Assembly: GCA_049596455.1 (NCBI GenBank)
Contig: JBMYLP010000012.1
Coordinates: 1 to 48,117, forward strand
DNA: 48,117 nt
Source of the DNA: UBA7446 sp049596455
GTDB taxonomy: Bacteria; Bacteroidota; Bacteroidia; Flavobacteriales; Flavobacteriaceae
Direction: 5' to 3'
Positions 47,862-48,117 of the stretch are shown piece after piece. The notes under the pieces are model-generated. The model made no database searches, was not told the DNA's origin, and saw only the letters and a program-made list of their open reading frames with translations. A program made the translations under genes and the position numbers. Each line of letters begins with the position of its first letter. Within the stretch, counting starts at the first letter, position 1.

Positions 47862-47935
47862 GGCCTCGTGGCGCAACTGAATAGCGCATCTGATTACGGC
47901 TCAGAAGGTTGCAGGTTTGAATCCTGCCGAGGTCA
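47862..47935 (+). tRNA. tRNA-Arg(ACG)
   Basis: A complete 74-nt cloverleaf: acceptor GGCCTCG/CGAGGTC with one G-U pair and discriminator A; D stem GCGC/GCGC; anticodon stem TCTGA/TCAGA with loop TTACGGC, anticodon ACG (read as ICG, arginine CGN codons); variable loop AGGTT; T stem GCAGG/CCTGC. CCA is not encoded. Position 19 is A and position 56 is T instead of the near-universal G19-C56, a matched change that keeps a pair between D and T loops. A15-T48 also matches. Confidence 0.97.
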
Positions 47936-47942
47936 CGCAATC

Positions 47943-47980
47943 GGAGAATTGATTCACAGGAATTGGTTCTCCTTTTTTTA
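47943..47980 (+). terminator. Terminator after tRNA-Arg
   Basis: GGAGAATTGATTC (47943-47955) pairs with GAATTGGTTCTCC further on, with three adjacent G-U pairs in the middle, then seven T. Confidence 0.8.
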
Positions 47981-48117
47981 TGTTTGAGATTTCCTTCGAT
48001 AGAATCGGTATTGAGCCAAAAATAGCGTTCACTTTTGGGGTTCGAACTCTGTCGTTTGACTTGTCGTAACCCAATCCGGATGGAAAGACTAAATGTTGCA
48101 GTTATTGCCTTTGTTTT
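47981..48117. other. Window end, no gene recognised
   Basis: 137 bp after the tRNA-Arg terminator. I see no convincing reading frame, RNA gene or repeat. The sequence GGGGTTCGAACTC (48037-48049) looks like a tRNA T-arm, but its stem does not pair. Confidence 0.5.

Noticed and set aside
48037..48049. Possible second tRNA or tRNA remnant (GGGGTTCGAACTC) after tRNA-Arg, or an integration site
   Set aside because: The stem does not pair, no acceptor or anticodon arm can be drawn, and no integrase or repeat of the tRNA 3' end is present in the remaining bases.
1..48117. CRISPR arrays, insertion sequences, prophage, toxin-antitoxin or restriction genes
   Set aside because: Looked for short regular repeats, transposase or integrase motifs and typical small gene pairs; none seen.

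Overview
The window reads as chromosomal DNA of a marine-type member of the Bacteroidetes, most likely family Flavobacteriaceae. Four lines of sequence evidence support this. Promoters carry the Bacteroidetes -33/-7 pair (TTG, 17-21 bp, TAnnTTTG) rather than -35/-10 boxes. Start codons generally lack a Shine-Dalgarno sequence. Several families are typical of the phylum: long NusB, DUF1573, DUF2795, DUF3276/PUR, type III glutamine synthetase, the Bacteroidetes form of PurM and a ~1120-residue SecA. The gene content is mostly housekeeping. I see no transposase, phage, CRISPR or restriction genes. One 10-N assembly gap (22263-22272) splits msrA.

Layout. 1-2840: 5' part of acetyl-CoA synthetase, an M3 lipoprotein peptidase and a GlsB-type membrane protein, all on the minus strand. 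2937-5732 (minus): pyrD, then the nusB-DUF1573-yajC operon with a terminator. 5824-8484 (plus): ABC exporter half, PUR-domain protein, thioredoxin-like protein. 8477-11651 (minus): cyclophilin-FKBP fusion and RecQ. 11731-14241 (plus): kdsD-tatC-lptB, facing pssA. 14953-22627 (plus): lnt, cobalamin adenosyltransferase, DUF2795, secA, a glycosyltransferase and a lipoprotein MsrA. 22608-28146 (minus): a six-gene, almost gapless operon mscS - sigma-54 type response regulator without HTH - M28 peptidase - MATE - 77-aa protein - PAP2. 28297-30908 (minus): grpE-dnaJ and a TIGR01777 epimerase. 30971-33002: ilvE, a MazG-like protein, a 60-aa membrane protein and crcB.

33003-37290 and 43196-46690 form two halves of a nitrogen-assimilation region: porin - amt1 - glnB - amt2 on one side, and divergent type III and type II glutamine synthetases on the other. 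Between them lie purU and a seven-gene minus-strand operon that starts with the type III synthetase and continues through purM, a b561-like membrane protein, yceI, prfA, pyrF and a hydrolase. The window ends with a Na+/Ca2+ antiporter, a 49-aa small protein, tRNA-Arg(ACG) and 137 bp with no recognised gene.

The best candidate for something undescribed is a set of GGGGT boxes upstream of the porin-amt operon (three boxes) and of glnA (two boxes). They repeat every 52-54 bp, about five helical turns, and the gene-proximal box of each promoter lies where the -33 element should be. Together with a missing TTG at that position, this suggests activator-dependent nitrogen promoters and an unidentified regulator. 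Other points: an orphan response regulator with altered GAFTGA and no DNA-binding domain, RecQ and DnaJ proteins that have lost zinc-binding cysteines, a compensated A19-U56 elbow pair in tRNA-Arg, and convergent genes whose stop codons share palindromes.
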